NCBI GenBank assembly: GCA_021613335.1
Contig: JAJTWR010000254.1
Span: 1,067,501 to 1,131,500 of the forward strand
Length of the DNA stretch: 64,000 bases
Origin: Whitmania pigra
Lineage: Eukaryota > Annelida > Clitellata > Hirudinida > Haemopidae
Direction: 5' to 3'
Part shown: positions 16,695 to 27,509 of the stretch, in pieces
How positions within the stretch are numbered: the stretch's first letter is position 1
Layout: each line of letters starts with the position of its first letter
Position numbers and translations under genes: made by a program
The notes under the pieces: model-generated
Told to the model about the DNA's origin: nothing
Seen by the model: only the letters and a program-made list of their open reading frames with translations
Database searches by the model: none

Positions 16695-17015
16695 CTATTT
16701 GAAGCAACTGTCACATATTATTAAAGCTTCTCCTTTATCTTCAACTTTATTTATGTAATTCAAACTGCAGTTGCAAACCAACTCCAAATGCAAGTAGCTG
16801 TGGTCTCTTGGAGCTTCTTCTACAGAACTGTATGCAGAAACAAAAACGTTCCCTTTTACAAATAAATTGACAATTTCCTGTCTCAGATTTTCCTGCAAAT
16901 ATATAGCTTTTGTTGGATCACCACCTGAGCAGAGGATGTATGCAAAAGCATTATAAATGAAAAGCTCGTTATGAGTCCGAGAAATGTCGAACCATTCTCT
17001 TACTTCTATGTAATC
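16695..17015 (-). CDS. Terminal exon of an unrecognised host gene (106 codons)
   Basis: From a splice acceptor (gtattttag) the minus strand opens at 17015 and stays in frame for 106 codons to TAG at 16697-16695. The composition is that of a real protein, beginning DYIEVREWFDISRTHNELF and passing through AFAYILCSGGDPTKAIYL, KGNVFVSAYSSVEEAP and LHLELVCNCSLNYINKVEDK to an end of LIICDSCFK. Four cysteines lie in the last 35 residues. No transposon motif is present, and this is one of the few stretches outside the mobile elements with balanced codon use. I do not recognise the family. Upstream exons should lie at higher coordinates, where 17745-20400 is now filled with hAT remnants; a short frame near 17265-17345 was not convincing. 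It may be a surviving exon of a broken gene. Confidence 0.55.
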   Translation of the reverse strand, partial: DYIEVREWFDISRTHNELFIYNAFAYILCSGGDPTKAIYLQENLRQEIVNLFVKGNVFVSAYSSVEEAPRDHSYLHLELVCNCSLNYINKVEDKGEALIICDSCFK

Positions 17016-17744
17016 CTAAAATACATAACAATCACTAGGTAATAATAAATTAAAATAATAACTTTGACGGAAATGTTTCCATTCCAAAAATGTTAAATAG
17101 AATAATCATGCTGAAGTATTTGGTGTTCGTGAATTTGTTACCTTGAAAATCTCCACATATAATTTTTATGGATCAAAAATATGAAACTACTGGCATACAA
17201 TTTTAATGAATATATGTTATAAATATCACAAATTATAGAGGAAACAAGAAAGTCTCATCCTTTGATGATGAAAGGACTCCTCAACTCATTCCATTCAAAG
17301 ATCCATGTACCACGCTCAAAAAAGTTTCACTGAAGTGAAATGCCCTCGCAATATTTTCTTAGACGCCCTCCACCATTAAGGGATCTAATTTATTCTTTTT
17401 TTCGGCATTAAAATTTTTCCAAAATTTGTAGCGATTACAAGATTTCAATAAAACAATAAAAAAAACTCTATGTGTTCAACTTTCCGTTTGGATGCTTAAC
17501 TTCAGAGGTGCTTTCAATACTTGTGGTTTGTAATTTAAACGTCTAAGAAATAATAATTCATTGAATCACAAAACCGAAGTTAATTCCAGGGTTAATCGAA
17601 ATGCCCTTAGTGACACTATGTCATTAGCAAAAGATGTTTACATAATAAGTCAACCAAAAGTTATGTTTACTATAAAATATCTGGCTTATTACTTTTTAAT
17701 ATAAATAATAACAGATATTTGTTTGTTTGTATTATGTTCAAGTT
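17016..17744. other. Intergenic or intronic, no exon established
   Basis: AT-rich. A stretch at about 17250-17345 gives short protein-like readings on both strands (minus: RGTWIFEWNELRSPFIIK) but lacks matching splice sites, so it is not called. Confidence 0.35.
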
Positions 17745-18920
17745 CGAGCTGGGGGGCGGGGGGGGGGGGGGCTTGCGCCCAGGCCTAATAGGGGAGACCC
17801 TGCAATTTTTCCAAATCCGATGAGTTTTTTTTTTGGGGGGGGGGGGGTAAGGGGATTCTCAATATGCCATAGGCACAACAATCACGAACCCTGTTATTTC
17901 ATGAATTTATGATTTTTTGATTTTCTACACATGGTGCTGGTCACATAATTTGCAACTAGCAAATTGCAGCAGCAGCTTTATGTTTTGGAAAAATCAAGGA
18001 AGTGTATTCATGTGTGTCGTCATCAGCACATCGGACATCAATTATGGAACGATACCTACTTGAAGTACTACCACAGATAGAGGCAGAAGATAATAAATCC
18101 AATGAGGTAGGACACCAGTCGTATTTATTTAGTTTATGCTCCATGTCAGAAGTAAATTTTAATAACTTGGTGTTATGTTATTTAAAAAAATTATGATAGA
18201 TTGCACAGTCAAATGAAGGAGAAATGGAAGAATTAGACCAGTTACTTGAAAACGCTGAACCTCAAAAAAAGGAAGAAAAGGGAACAAAGTATCGCAGGCT
18301 GTTGTCAAACAGCGGTACTCGATTTATTGCCAGAACTCGAAATCTTCGTATATTTCACAACAAATTAGCATTTGTTAAAGATGCTTTATGTGGGATTGGA
18401 ATCGATTTCAGAAACACTGGATGCAAAATTTCAGGCCACAATATCTGCTCTCTACGCAATATTATGTCCTATATCAGAATTGAGCCAGGCACTTCAAAGT
18501 CCAGTTTTAAATCTTGTGGGTGCTCAGAAGCGTGTAAAGATGCTTATCACCTATTTATCGCAAATGAGAACAGAGAAAGCATTCAATGATTTAGTTCAGA
18601 ACTCAAAGGAATGTACAAATTCGGTATCATTGAAGAATTCGGAAGACAATCAAATGAATATTTTACATTTGCTTTAACTGGTTTGAAACTTTGAGACAGA
18701 AGATCGTCAAACTCATTAATAAATTATTAAAGATACAAAATAAGACTGCAGACAGAAGATAGTCAAACTCATAATAATAATCAGTTCTATCTTTAATTCT
18801 TTATTAATTAAAATTGGTAGTTTTGATTTGAACAGTTTCAAAAATTTTTCGACTGCGTCGGGCTTTCGTCCTTTTTCTAAACTTGAGCCCCCCCAGCATT
18901 TTTCGCTGGTTGCGCCACTG
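17745..18920 (+). mobile_element. hAT element remnant, parent of the MITE at 27234-27501
   Basis: The ends match the MITE at 27234-27501 in inverted orientation: 17755-17905 carries 'gcccaggcctaatagg', 'atccgatgagtt' and 'tatgccataggcacaacaat', and 18820-18920 carries 'gactgcgtcgggctttcgtc' and ends GGTTGCGCCACTG, a hAT-type CAGTGGCG terminus. The left terminus has decayed into a G run. The interior has transposase remnants in two frames on the plus strand: one including NSGTRFIARTRN at about 18308-18345, and one reading ISELSQALQSPVLNLVGAQ at about 18470-18530, like the middle of hAT/ZMYM-type transposases. It is frameshifted and inactive. Confidence 0.65.
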
Positions 18921-18925
18921 CTCGA

Positions 18926-18992
18926 GGGTTAGTGTTAGGGTTAGGGTAAGGTTAGGTTGGGGTTAGGGCTAGGATGGGGTTATGGTTAGGTT
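18926..18992 (+). repeat. Degenerate interstitial telomere-like tract
   Basis: A run of TTAGGG-like words (ggttagtgttagggttaggg and variants such as ttaggttgggg and ggctagg) covers about 65 bases directly after the hAT terminus. It is too short and degenerate to be a chromosome end. Confidence 0.6.
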
Positions 18993-19219
18993 ACATATAT
19001 TTTCTTTCTTTTATTTAAATGATAGGAGCTTTATTTGTTTTGAAGTGGAGCTTTATTTTTTCTGTGCATCTCATTAAAAGTCTGTATCCGTCTCGCACGG
19101 TTTTACCAGCAAAGTCAGTCCCATATAAAAAGATATCACAAGTATTTCTGACAAATTGTCCAAATCATCTCAGTCATGCAACGGACTATAATCAAATAAA
19201 TAAATAAATTTCTGACAAA

Positions 19220-19490
19220 TCAAACTCCTGGAATTTACAAGTTGATAAAAACTGCTGCACTACAAAGGGAGAATACAAATGTGGACAATCTGGACATGGA
19301 AGATATAGTTGAACACATGAAGGAAGCCTTTGACCCAAAAAAAAAGTTGTGATAAGAGAAAGATTTAAATTTTGGTTCCACACGAACAGGAAAACTGGTG
19401 AGTCTATCCAAGAATTAGCTACCAGGATAAGACAGGAAGCAACTACTTGTGATTTCTCGGCTGTTAACCCACTTGATGAGCTATGACTAC
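19220..19490 (+). pseudogene. LTR-retrotransposon Gag fragment
   Basis: The plus strand encodes, with one frameshift near a poly-A run (about 19340), a typical Ty3/Gypsy Gag core piece: ALQRENTNVDNLDMED at about 19255-19300, VEHMKEAFDPKKK, RERFKFWFHTNRKTGES, then IQELATRIRQEATTCDF. No LTRs are adjacent. It breaks off against the hAT terminus at 19519. Confidence 0.65.
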
Positions 19491-19518
19491 AACATTTATG
19501 TGTTTTTGTAGTAATGAG

Positions 19519-20400
19519 CAGTGTTGCCGCAAGTACTCCAAAAATGTACTTAAGTATAAGTACAAAGTACTTGGGGCTGAAGGTACTTATAAGTACAGGT
19601 ACAAGTACGTTGTAGTCAATGTACTTGAGTATAAGTACTTTTGGGGACCTTCATTGATCAGAAATAATATTCGTTATCTTCAATACAATGTTAAGACAAG
19701 TGTAACAGAATTTACATTTATCAATAAAATTGTTTATTTTTCTTTAAAAGAAGCAGTGTTTCAAAATATTTGTCACAGAGTCTGTTACGCTGAGGAGTCA
19801 GTATAAGACCAGCTTGACTGAATAGTCTTTCAACAGGTGCAGATGATGGAATGGCTGTGTTGAACTTGAGAAATCAATGAAGCTGAATTAAGCCTTTGTT
19901 GTATGGTGTGTAGTGCTGGCAGAATGGAACCAAAATAAGCTCCAGATGTGTCTTCTCCTTGTAAATTATCCAGAGCTTGTGCAATTGGTCTCATTACTTC
20001 AATCCATTCCTTCAAGAAAATGAAGTCTTGAGAGCTGAACTTTGGCAGCTGCAATCGTTCCATCACGTTATTAACTTTGTCCTTCATATCATAGATGGCT
20101 CTATAACTGTTAAATTCAGACTTCCAACGAGTTGAGTTTGGCTTAGGTATTGTTCTCCCAAGAACATCAAACACAGCTTCAGCAGCCTTTGAACTCTGAT
20201 GTGATGCATTACTTAAGCTGGAACATTTGCCAGCCACTGAACGATACATTCGCTTGAAAGTCGCATCACTTGCCAGTGCTTTATTGGCATCCACAGAAGC
20301 CAACAAATTTAGTGTGTGCGAGAAACATGGTAAATGAGAAGGCAGATAAATACATGATTCTGATTCCGTCTGCTCAAAAAACTTTATTGAAACCAAAAAG
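19519..20400 (-). mobile_element. hAT transposon remnant with transposase core
   Basis: The terminus at 19519 reads CAGTGTTGCC, a hAT-type end, and is followed by multiple AAGTACTT/AAGTACA words (19530-19650) typical of subterminal binding sites. GTAATGAG just outside could be the target duplication, but its partner is not found. The minus-strand frame 20396-19830 (188 codons) has hAT landmarks: CFSHTLNLLA, PNSTRWKSEFNSY, VMERLQLPKFSSQDF and EVMRPIAQALDNLQGE. The N-terminal zinc finger and the C-terminal dimerisation domain are missing, so it is a truncated, inactive copy. Confidence 0.75.
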
Positions 20401-20734
20401 AGATGTACATATAGATAATCAGTACATATTACCGTTTAAAAAAATCATTAAAACTCAGTTTGTTGACGTCAATTAATATTTAATCTTAAAACTTAATTCT
20501 AGCATTTACAAAATAATTTTTATTAATTATTTCTCATTAATATCCATTCGTCTTCTGATTGGGCGGCTCGAATTTTTCGGTTTGCTGGCTGTTAATGCTT
20601 GTGGGGCGAACCACCCTCTTGCCCTCCCTTTGCTACCCCAACATTTTACATCAATGATATTTAAAGGATCTATTTGGGCAACATATTGAAAAATAAAAAT
20701 TTTTCAATATTTAAAAAGATACTGAATTAAATTT

Positions 20735-20855
20735 GGTCAGAGTTCAATGACCCACATTTCTAGCAACGATTGACTAAAAATCTCAAATTTTAGATTAACA
20801 AGTATGTCAAATATTAGCAAAATCCAAGATGATGCCGTCGGATGCATTGACTAGA
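20735..20855 (+). repeat. Fragment related to the right arm of the 1.7-6.1 kb palindromic element
   Basis: Shared blocks, in the same order as 3070-3092 plus 5958-6075: 'agagttcaatgacccacatt', 'cgattgactaaaaat', 'aaaatccaagatg', 'gatgcattga'. This copy is diverged and lacks the inserted Ulp1 element. Confidence 0.55.
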
Positions 20856-21050
20856 CAAGGCTTTTTAAGTATTTATGATGTTTTATAAAATATACATTTT
20901 TTTAATTTCATAGTGTTTAATAATTTTAAAAACAGTTCAAATTATCTTTTAAATTTCGAGTCTATATTTAGCTTTCAGAAGTCTGTTTACTTTATCTAGA
21001 ACTTTCTGGGGCCGCTGTGGTGTGCTGTTCGCTGCCGTGACGTTGTCGTG

Positions 21051-21491
21051 ATGACGAGTAAGTGATAGGCGAATGTTATTTTTCAATATTTATTCGCTGA
21101 CTGCTGCGTTAAAACATCAGGAGGAAATCAGAGGGAGCTTGCTAGAGTTCGTGCAATGAAAAAGGAAGGAAACAAATCGAAAAAAGCAGATGACCAAGAA
21201 GGAAATAAAGGCGTAAGTCTTCAAGAAAGAAAACAAAGGTATAAAATTACTAAAACTTGCAGTTTTTACGATCGATTTGCTCCTGATCTTGTAACGTTTT
21301 ATTATAAATGGAACATTTGAATTTATTTTAATGTTCCTCAGTTTCCTGTGGCAACAAAATGGTTTGCTAGGGTGGCAGAAATGATCGAATAACTTAGAAA
21401 TGATTCGCGCTTGAAGATATTTTGTATTTATTTCAGGGACGCTGACAGAATGAGAGAAAAACAACAAAAAGCAAATGATAAAACAGCTTAG
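21051..21491 (+). CDS. SERF: SERF/4F5 family small protein, complete, 59 codons
   Basis: Three exons: 21051-21057 (ATGACGA, donor GTAAGT), 21121-21238 (acceptor CATCAG, donor GTATAA) and 21437-21491 (acceptor TTTCAG, stop TAG). Together they give 59 residues, the same length class as animal SERF proteins. The start MTRGNQRELARVRAMKK is the family hallmark (MTRGNQRELAR), and the C-terminal part has QERKQR then DRMREKQQKANDK, the lysine/glutamate/arginine-rich tail. SERF proteins are highly charged, nucleic-acid-binding and known to modify amyloid aggregation. The first exon codes for only two and a third residues, so simple frame searches miss the gene. The leader just upstream (20995-21050) is GC-richer than the surroundings and contains 'gccgtgacgttgtcgtg', a CREB-like TGACG site at best. 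No oddity is seen in the reading frame. Confidence 0.93.
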
Positions 21492-22435
21492 ATGTTCAGT
21501 GAAACCAAGGAGTCCATAACTCATTCAGGACCTTTAACTGCAAAGTTATAAAAGTTGAAGAATACTGTTTTTGTATCCATCCATTTCATATAGTTATTAG
21601 GAGGCCTTCATATTGATTTTAAATATATTTAGAATGAAAATAGCTTTTTGCTCATTTTGGACACATTTCTGAAGTCGGACTTAACTCATAAATGATATTA
21701 AATTAACTTTTGTAGATTAGACCAAATTAAATGGTTATAACTTACCAAATTGTTATGCTGAAAAATGCTTGGAAATTTACTTTTTAATGCTTTAGAATGA
21801 CATTGTAAGCTTTGGAGTGGGTCCAAAGGACAAATGCCTGGAATGCTCTAGACTGCAACCAAACAATTGAATGCAGAAATATTACTTAAATGTAAAATTT
21901 AAAGAGAAGTGGAGCTGGTGGCAAGGATCCAAGGACACAACTGTTTTCAAATGTAAATTTTATGAGCAGTACCTTTATTTTGTTATTTGCTTTTCTGTTA
22001 GCTAATTGATATAACTGAGGAGCTGTGTCTTGATAAGCCTGCAGCGTGGGCAACTTTTTCGTGCAGAGCTTCATGTTTTTCGGATGTGCTTGCAGCATCC
22101 GGCCACTAAGGACCATATACCTGGATAGCTACACCGGAAACTAGAGTTCAGTGCATTGTGAAATCCTTCACAACAGTTGGTTGTTTTGGAAGATCTTTCA
22201 TCAGCAGCTTCATGATGACTGCAAACTCTGATAGAAAATTGGAGATCTCTCCCAGCTGCGCCTTCAATGTATTTGGAGAAGATGTAGGTCAATTTTTCAG
22301 AAATGTCAAGCTTGAAAGTTGAGGCAAAAGTTTAAAGTTAGGCTGAAGTTAAAATCCCTTGTTGCATTGTGCCAAGGAATGAAGTTGGAGCAATTTTTGG
22401 TGTAGCTGCAAACTCCTTTCTAGATGAAGACAAAT
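21492..22435. other. SERF 3' side and intergenic, nothing firm
   Basis: The SERF 3'-UTR lies here. Short frames at 21886-22292 (minus) have no recognised motif. Confidence 0.35.
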
Positions 22436-22439
22436 GAAA

Positions 22440-23605
22440 TTGTGATCTACTTCAGTTACACTTTTATAGAAAAGTAGTTAGTAACTATTTTTTAACTACT
22501 TTTAAATAAGTAGTTAGTAACTACTCCTTAACTACTTGCATAGAAGTTAAATACTTTGTAACTATTTTTTAACTACCTTTCAGTTGACATTTGATAAAAT
22601 TAATTTTCTGGACAACTGAACAAGACATAATTTATTAGTATATTTATTTACACTAGTGTAACATTATCAACAAAAATTTATTGTCCAAATTAATAAAAAA
22701 CAGAAGTATACAATGGATGTTTTAGGCGATCTCTTAAAAAAATCATCATGTCTATATGATTATCCGATAATTTACATCGTCTGTTACATAAAACCTACCC
22801 TGCTACACTAAGTTTTTAAACTGCTGCCGAACTTGGTAATGTCGAATTAAGCTTGATGAATGCGGCACAACAGTTGGATAATTGAGTAGACATTGTACAT
22901 TCCTTGCTGAGTTTGATAAATAATAGAATGTAAGTATTGCATAAGTACATTGTAATTTAGAAGTAGAATGATTATTGTGTTTTAAAACAGACTAGGTACT
23001 TTAGCTGAATGTTTCCATCCAACTAGCTGAGGAACACTTGCATAACCAGAATTATGTGACTTGGAATTTGTTTTATTACTTTTCAATCTACTAATCAAAA
23101 CAAGTCGAAGGCTTTCCTAATATCAGAAACTTTTGATTGTCATTCATAGATTGATGGTCGATTGTGAGCTGAACATTTTTTCTTGATAGCTTTTCAAAGT
23201 CATTGGACAACTAATATAAGAAATTATGTTGGAGAATCAAACTTACAGATTGTTGCCAAAAATGGTCCATCAGAGTTCTAGGCTCTCGATTACGTCTCAC
23301 AATTTACATAAAACGTTTTCAAAATACTGCCACTAAGTAATAATTCAGAAGTGAGAAATGGAGGTAGTAAGCAAAATTTGAAATCAAAGAAACTAAGCTA
23401 AAGTGATGTACCAAATTGTAATATTAGAAAAAAATTATTTTTGTTCATTTTATTTTAACATTTTATTAAAAGTAGTGAATTATTTGTAGTTAATAACTAC
23501 TTTAAAAGTAGTTAACTATTATTTTGTAACTACTTTTTTAAGAGTACTACTTTAAAGTAGTTAAGAAGTAGTTAATTACTTATAGTTAGTAACTACCCAT
23601 CTCTG
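22440..23605. mobile_element. Non-coding hAT-like element with AACTACTT subterminal repeats
   Basis: Both ends (22460-22610 and 23460-23605) are dense in GTAGTTAGTAACTACT-type words in both orientations, and the right tip reads CTACCCATCTCTG, the complement of a CAGAGATGGG hAT terminus. The matching left tip is not clear and no transposase is present between the ends. The left boundary is approximate. Confidence 0.5.
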
Positions 23606-24156
23606 ATCAAATGGCATTTAATTTCAACAAAAATATAAACATTTACAATTTGTTTGACTGATTAATGACGGATTTTGATGATGTGGTGAAACCCACTTGT
23701 CTTGACCTCGGCTAACTCGCCAACCCTATTAAGTCGACGTTTTAGGAGTGAGATGGCCAAAATCTTTCTTAGAGTCAACATTTTCTCATCGGTTATGTCG
23801 ATTCTTTTATGGTGCCAAACCCAATTCACTCTTGTTGCTCTTGTCTGGGGATTAACATGCTGTAGCTATTCAGTTTATTTTTCCGTTCTAAAAATATCTA
23901 AAGGTGTTAAGAGAAAGCTGGAAATCAGTCGAAAGAGAAAAATTATGAAATCACATGAATTGCGGTTGTGTAAGAAGCACGTACATTCTCATTTGTTAAA
24001 GCACATTATGTACATGAAGAAATTTCAAGCAGATTCCCAGCAAGCACAGCCAGACGGGCACCGTGCGGTCTGAAGACGGGTTGCCCGATTTGCCCAGTTC
24101 AGCGGGTTACGGCCGGGCAAAATGTCGGTATAGAGACGGGACACGTAAGGGAGAGA
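23606..24156. other. Intergenic, with possible older repeat
   Basis: A 123-codon frame at 23702-24073 has no recognisable family or stable composition. Bases 24040-24156 ('cccagcaagcacagccagac', 'acgggttgcccg') and the sequence resuming after 25476 ('ccccgtctgg') may be the two halves of an older repeat split by the hAT copy between them. Confidence 0.3.
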
Positions 24157-24162
24157 AGCTCG

Positions 24163-25470
24163 CATGGTTCGTACAGGCCCTAAAAAGTCCTAAATTTCCG
24201 AAATTCGGTTTTTTAGTACTAAAAAGTGAAGGAGGTCCTAAAAAATAAAAAAAAGTCATAAAAAATGATAAAGGTTAAAAAAAATAATAATGTTCATAAG
24301 TTTTATTGAAATAACAATTAGCGTGAAATCGGTCCCATTGTTCTAGCCTCACCCAATTAAGTTTCCGGTTACGTTCGTTCGCTTGTCTGTTTGATCCTTT
24401 AAGTTTTGATAGCACTATCAATCATGCCTGGACTTAGTGCTTTTAATAGCAAATGGATAGATAATGAAGAATGGAGTTGGCTGAGAAGGAATACTACAGA
24501 TTCCCAAAAGGCGTATTGTTGCGCCTGCAAAATGAACTTTGACATTTCGAAATTGGGAGTTACAGCAGTTACAACACACGCTCGAGGCAAATAACATTGC
24601 TACAATGTTACATCATGCAAATTCTCTCAACTGATGAACAGTTTCGTTACCACTTTTGCAAGCAGATCAGTTGATACTGCATCGGTGAGTGAGGAAATTG
24701 AATCTCAAGCAAGTTGTGATTCTGTTGAGGCTTTCCCATCAGTTGCTGGGAATCGATATGATGATGAAGTTTGCATACAGATACTAACAGTTTTGCTAAC
24801 TTTGAGTCATGGTCAGGCATCTGTTGAAAGAGTTTTCTCTATAAATAAAAGTATGAGTTGCGAGAATCAAAAAGAGAAGAACTTGAATGCAAGGAGGATA
24901 ATTAGAGACCATGTCAACAGTGTTGGAGGTATAGGCAATTTAGGATAGATAAATCTGTCCTGAGCCATTTTAAAGCATCAAGACAAAGATATAAATTTTA
25001 TTTGGATACCTTGCATGAGGAGGAGCGACATGCAGCTGTAATCTCAAAACGAAAAGCAGACGAAGAGGACATGATCATGCTCAGGAAGAAGCTGAAGACT
25101 CTAAAACATGACAGGGATATGCTGGACAGAGAATTTCGAATATTAATGGACGTAGTATAAGAACCAGGAACATGGATCTTTTGGTCCAGGCAAACAGCCT
25201 GAGGAAAGATAGCAGTGCAAAAGTGACAGAAATTGCAACTTTAGAGAAAGACTTGGAAAATTGATTTTTATTTAAATAAATTGATATTATGAACCTTCAC
25301 GTGTTACTGTCTTATGATATATGTCTAAATTATACAACAATGAATAATTAAAATCTAAATATCGTTATTTTTGTTATTATTGTTGGTCCTAAAAAATGGA
25401 ATAGAAGGTCCTAAAAAGTCCTAAAAAAGCAGTACTAAATTTTGGTTTTCAAGTTCCTGTATGAACCATG
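24163..25470 (+). mobile_element. hAT family 'GTCCTAAAAA', copy A, with BED-like and hATC remnants
   Basis: Ends are CATGGTTCGTACAGG on the left and the inverse of CATGGTTCATACAGG on the right, flanked by AGCTCG at 24157-24162 and 25471-25476. Subterminal 'gtcctaaaaa' words occur on both sides. The plus strand has a start at 24424 (MPGLSAFNSKW) leading into a BED-like finger (CCACKMNFDISKLG and a His at the end, to 24593). After a deletion comes a hATC dimerisation domain (LSHGQASVERVFSINKS, then NARRIIRDH) at 24796-24930. The catalytic middle is missing, so this copy is non-autonomous. Confidence 0.75.
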
Positions 25471-25582
25471 AGCTCGTTAATGTGTCAAAGAGCCCATATA
25501 GGTGCCGTGCATACTCCAGTTGCTTATCCCCGTCTGGAAATAATGTGTATATGTGTTTGTTTGTATTTATGTGCTTAATTCA

Positions 25583-25828
25583 TGGTTCGTACTGGTCCTA
25601 AAAAGTCCTAAATTTCTGAACTTCGGTTTTTTAGTACTAAAAAGTTCTAAAAAAAATGAGGGAGGTCCTAAACATTACAATAAAAAATAATAATGTTCTG
25701 AGATTTTATTAGTAACAGTTTTGTCGAAATAGCAATTAGCGGGGAAATCGGTCCCTCGCTCCTAAATATACAATGTATATATGTAGTTGTCCATGGTTCT
25801 AGCTGCTCGGGAACACACCCAATTAACG
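25583..25828 (+). mobile_element. hAT family 'GTCCTAAAAA', copy B, left end only
   Basis: It starts TCATGGTTCGTACTGGTCC and carries the subterminal 'gtcctaaaaagtcctaaatt' and 'aatcggtccct' blocks, then stops where copy C begins. It is either truncated by copy C or is half of a tandem arrangement. Confidence 0.65.
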
Positions 25829-26400
25829 TGGTTCGTACAGGTCCTAAAAAGTCCTAAATTTCCGAAATTCGGTTTTTTAATACTAAAAAGTCCTAAAAAC
25901 GTGAAGGAGGTCCTAAAAAATAAAAAAAGTCCTAAAAAATGATAAAGGTTCAAAAAATAATAATGTTCAATAAGTTTTATTGAAATAACAATTAGCTGGA
26001 AATCGGTCCCTTTGTTCTTGAGGTCTCATTGTTCTAGTGGGAACTCACCCAATTAAGTTTCCTGTTACGTTCGTTCGCTTGTCTGTTTGATCCTTTAAGT
26101 TTTATTAGCACTATCAATCATGCCTGGACTTTGTGTTTTCAATAGCAAATGGCTAGACAATGAAGAATGGAGTTGGCTGAGAAGGAATACTGCAGATTCC
26201 CAAAAGACGTATTGTTGCGCTTGCAAAAAGAATTTTGACATTTCGAAATTGGGAGTTACAGCAGTTACAGCTCACGTTTGCCTTGACCGTAAGGCAATTG
26301 CCTGAAATATGGAAGTATCCTTGAAAATGTATTAGTTGACGCTGCAATCGTCGAAGAATCCGACTGCGACAGATACCTGAAAGAATATTCAAAATTTGCA
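25829..26400 (+). mobile_element. hAT family 'GTCCTAAAAA', copy C, left half
   Basis: It starts CGTGGTTCGTACAGGTCC and shows the same left region as copy A, then a start at 26120 (MPGLCVFNSKWLDNEEW) with the BED-like finger (CCACKKNFDISKLG). The frame breaks at 26303 and the element fades near 26400. It aligns closely to copy A across about 450 bases. Confidence 0.65.
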
Positions 26401-27225
26401 AATTCCAACAGAACAATTCTTAATGCATATTTTTATATGCACATTGTATTATGGATTTCCCCCACTTACGTATAATCACTACCATATCTCTTTCTTGTTC
26501 TGACTAGCTCAACACACCTCTCCCAAACTCATTTTCCCATTCTCGTCCTACTTCCCATAGGCATGACTGAGGGAGCAAAGACTTGATATTTTCTTCAGGG
26601 AGCATGGGCAGTTGCGATGTATTTGCAAAACTTAGTAGATCTATGTCTATATGAAACATTGAAGATAACACAATATAGGAACACATTTGCGCTTTGCAAC
26701 TCCATTTTCATATATAAAAATGGTAATGTAAAATCAAAATCAAAGCATTGTAAGCCAGCCGTTTTTTGTTAGTAAGTCGTAAACCATGTGGGCTGTCTGC
26801 TTGGCCGTATGGGCACCAGTTTTAATGTGTCGTATTCGAAGCCCAGCCTCCACTGCCTTGGGAAGGAGCACTATATAAATGGTTTCAAGAAGCGCCTCTG
26901 ACACTATGAATACGGCGCTATATAAATGAAGTACAATGTCAAGCCTCGGCTAACTAGATAAAATTCTTTCAAGCCGAGCTGGTTTATTGAAAACCCTCGG
27001 CTCCCAGGTCTAGAATGCGGTGTTTTTATATAAAAAAAATTAATTGTAAAGCTTTTACTTTTAAGCTCATGACCACGCACCCCCAAACGCCATGAATATT
27101 AGAGATATTCTAGGAGTGTCGCCCTTCTTTAAGCGTTTCGGCCCTTTGATTCTCCTTACTTTTTAGGGGCGGGCCGCATCGGCATAATATTGGTTGAGTA
27201 GTTAAAAGAATTTTTAAACCTGCTA
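26401..27225. other. Intergenic with short repeat fragments
   Basis: A SINE-like fragment at about 26810-26935 contains 'ggcgctatataaatgaagta' twice in related form. A GC-richer fragment at about 27128-27175 ('ggccctttgattctccttac', 'gggcgggccgcatc') matches 60970-61005 and 62097-62140. No gene is seen. Confidence 0.5.
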
Positions 27226-27509
27226 TCGCTGATCAGTGGCGAAACCAGCGAAAAATGCCGGGGGGACTCAAGTTTAGAAAAGGGACGAAAGCCCGACGCA
27301 GTCTAAAAATTTTTGAAACTGTTCAAATCAAAACTACCAATTATAATTAATAAATTTATAAAGTAACAGGGTTCGTGATTGTTGTGCCTATGGCATATTG
27401 AAAATCCCCCTACCCCCACCAAAAATAAACTCATCGGATTGAAAAATTGCAGAGTCTCTCCTATTAGGCCTGGGCTCAAGCCCCACATGGTTGCGCCACT
27501 GTCGCTGAT
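27226..27509 (+). mobile_element. hAT MITE, intact, with 8-bp duplication
   Basis: A 268-base element (27234-27501) is bounded by CAGTGGCGAAACCA on the left and the inverse of CAGTGGCGCAACCA on the right, with TCGCTGAT repeated at 27226-27233 and 27502-27509. It is a deletion derivative of the element at 17745-18920, retaining about 110 and 130 bases of its ends in inverted orientation. No coding capacity. Confidence 0.9.

Noticed and set aside
18926..18992. True telomere
   Set aside because: Too short, degenerate, and flanked by ordinary sequence on both sides.
23702..24073. 123-codon frame with hydrophobic segments
   Set aside because: No splice context, family motif or biased codon use; it ends in an apparent repeat boundary.
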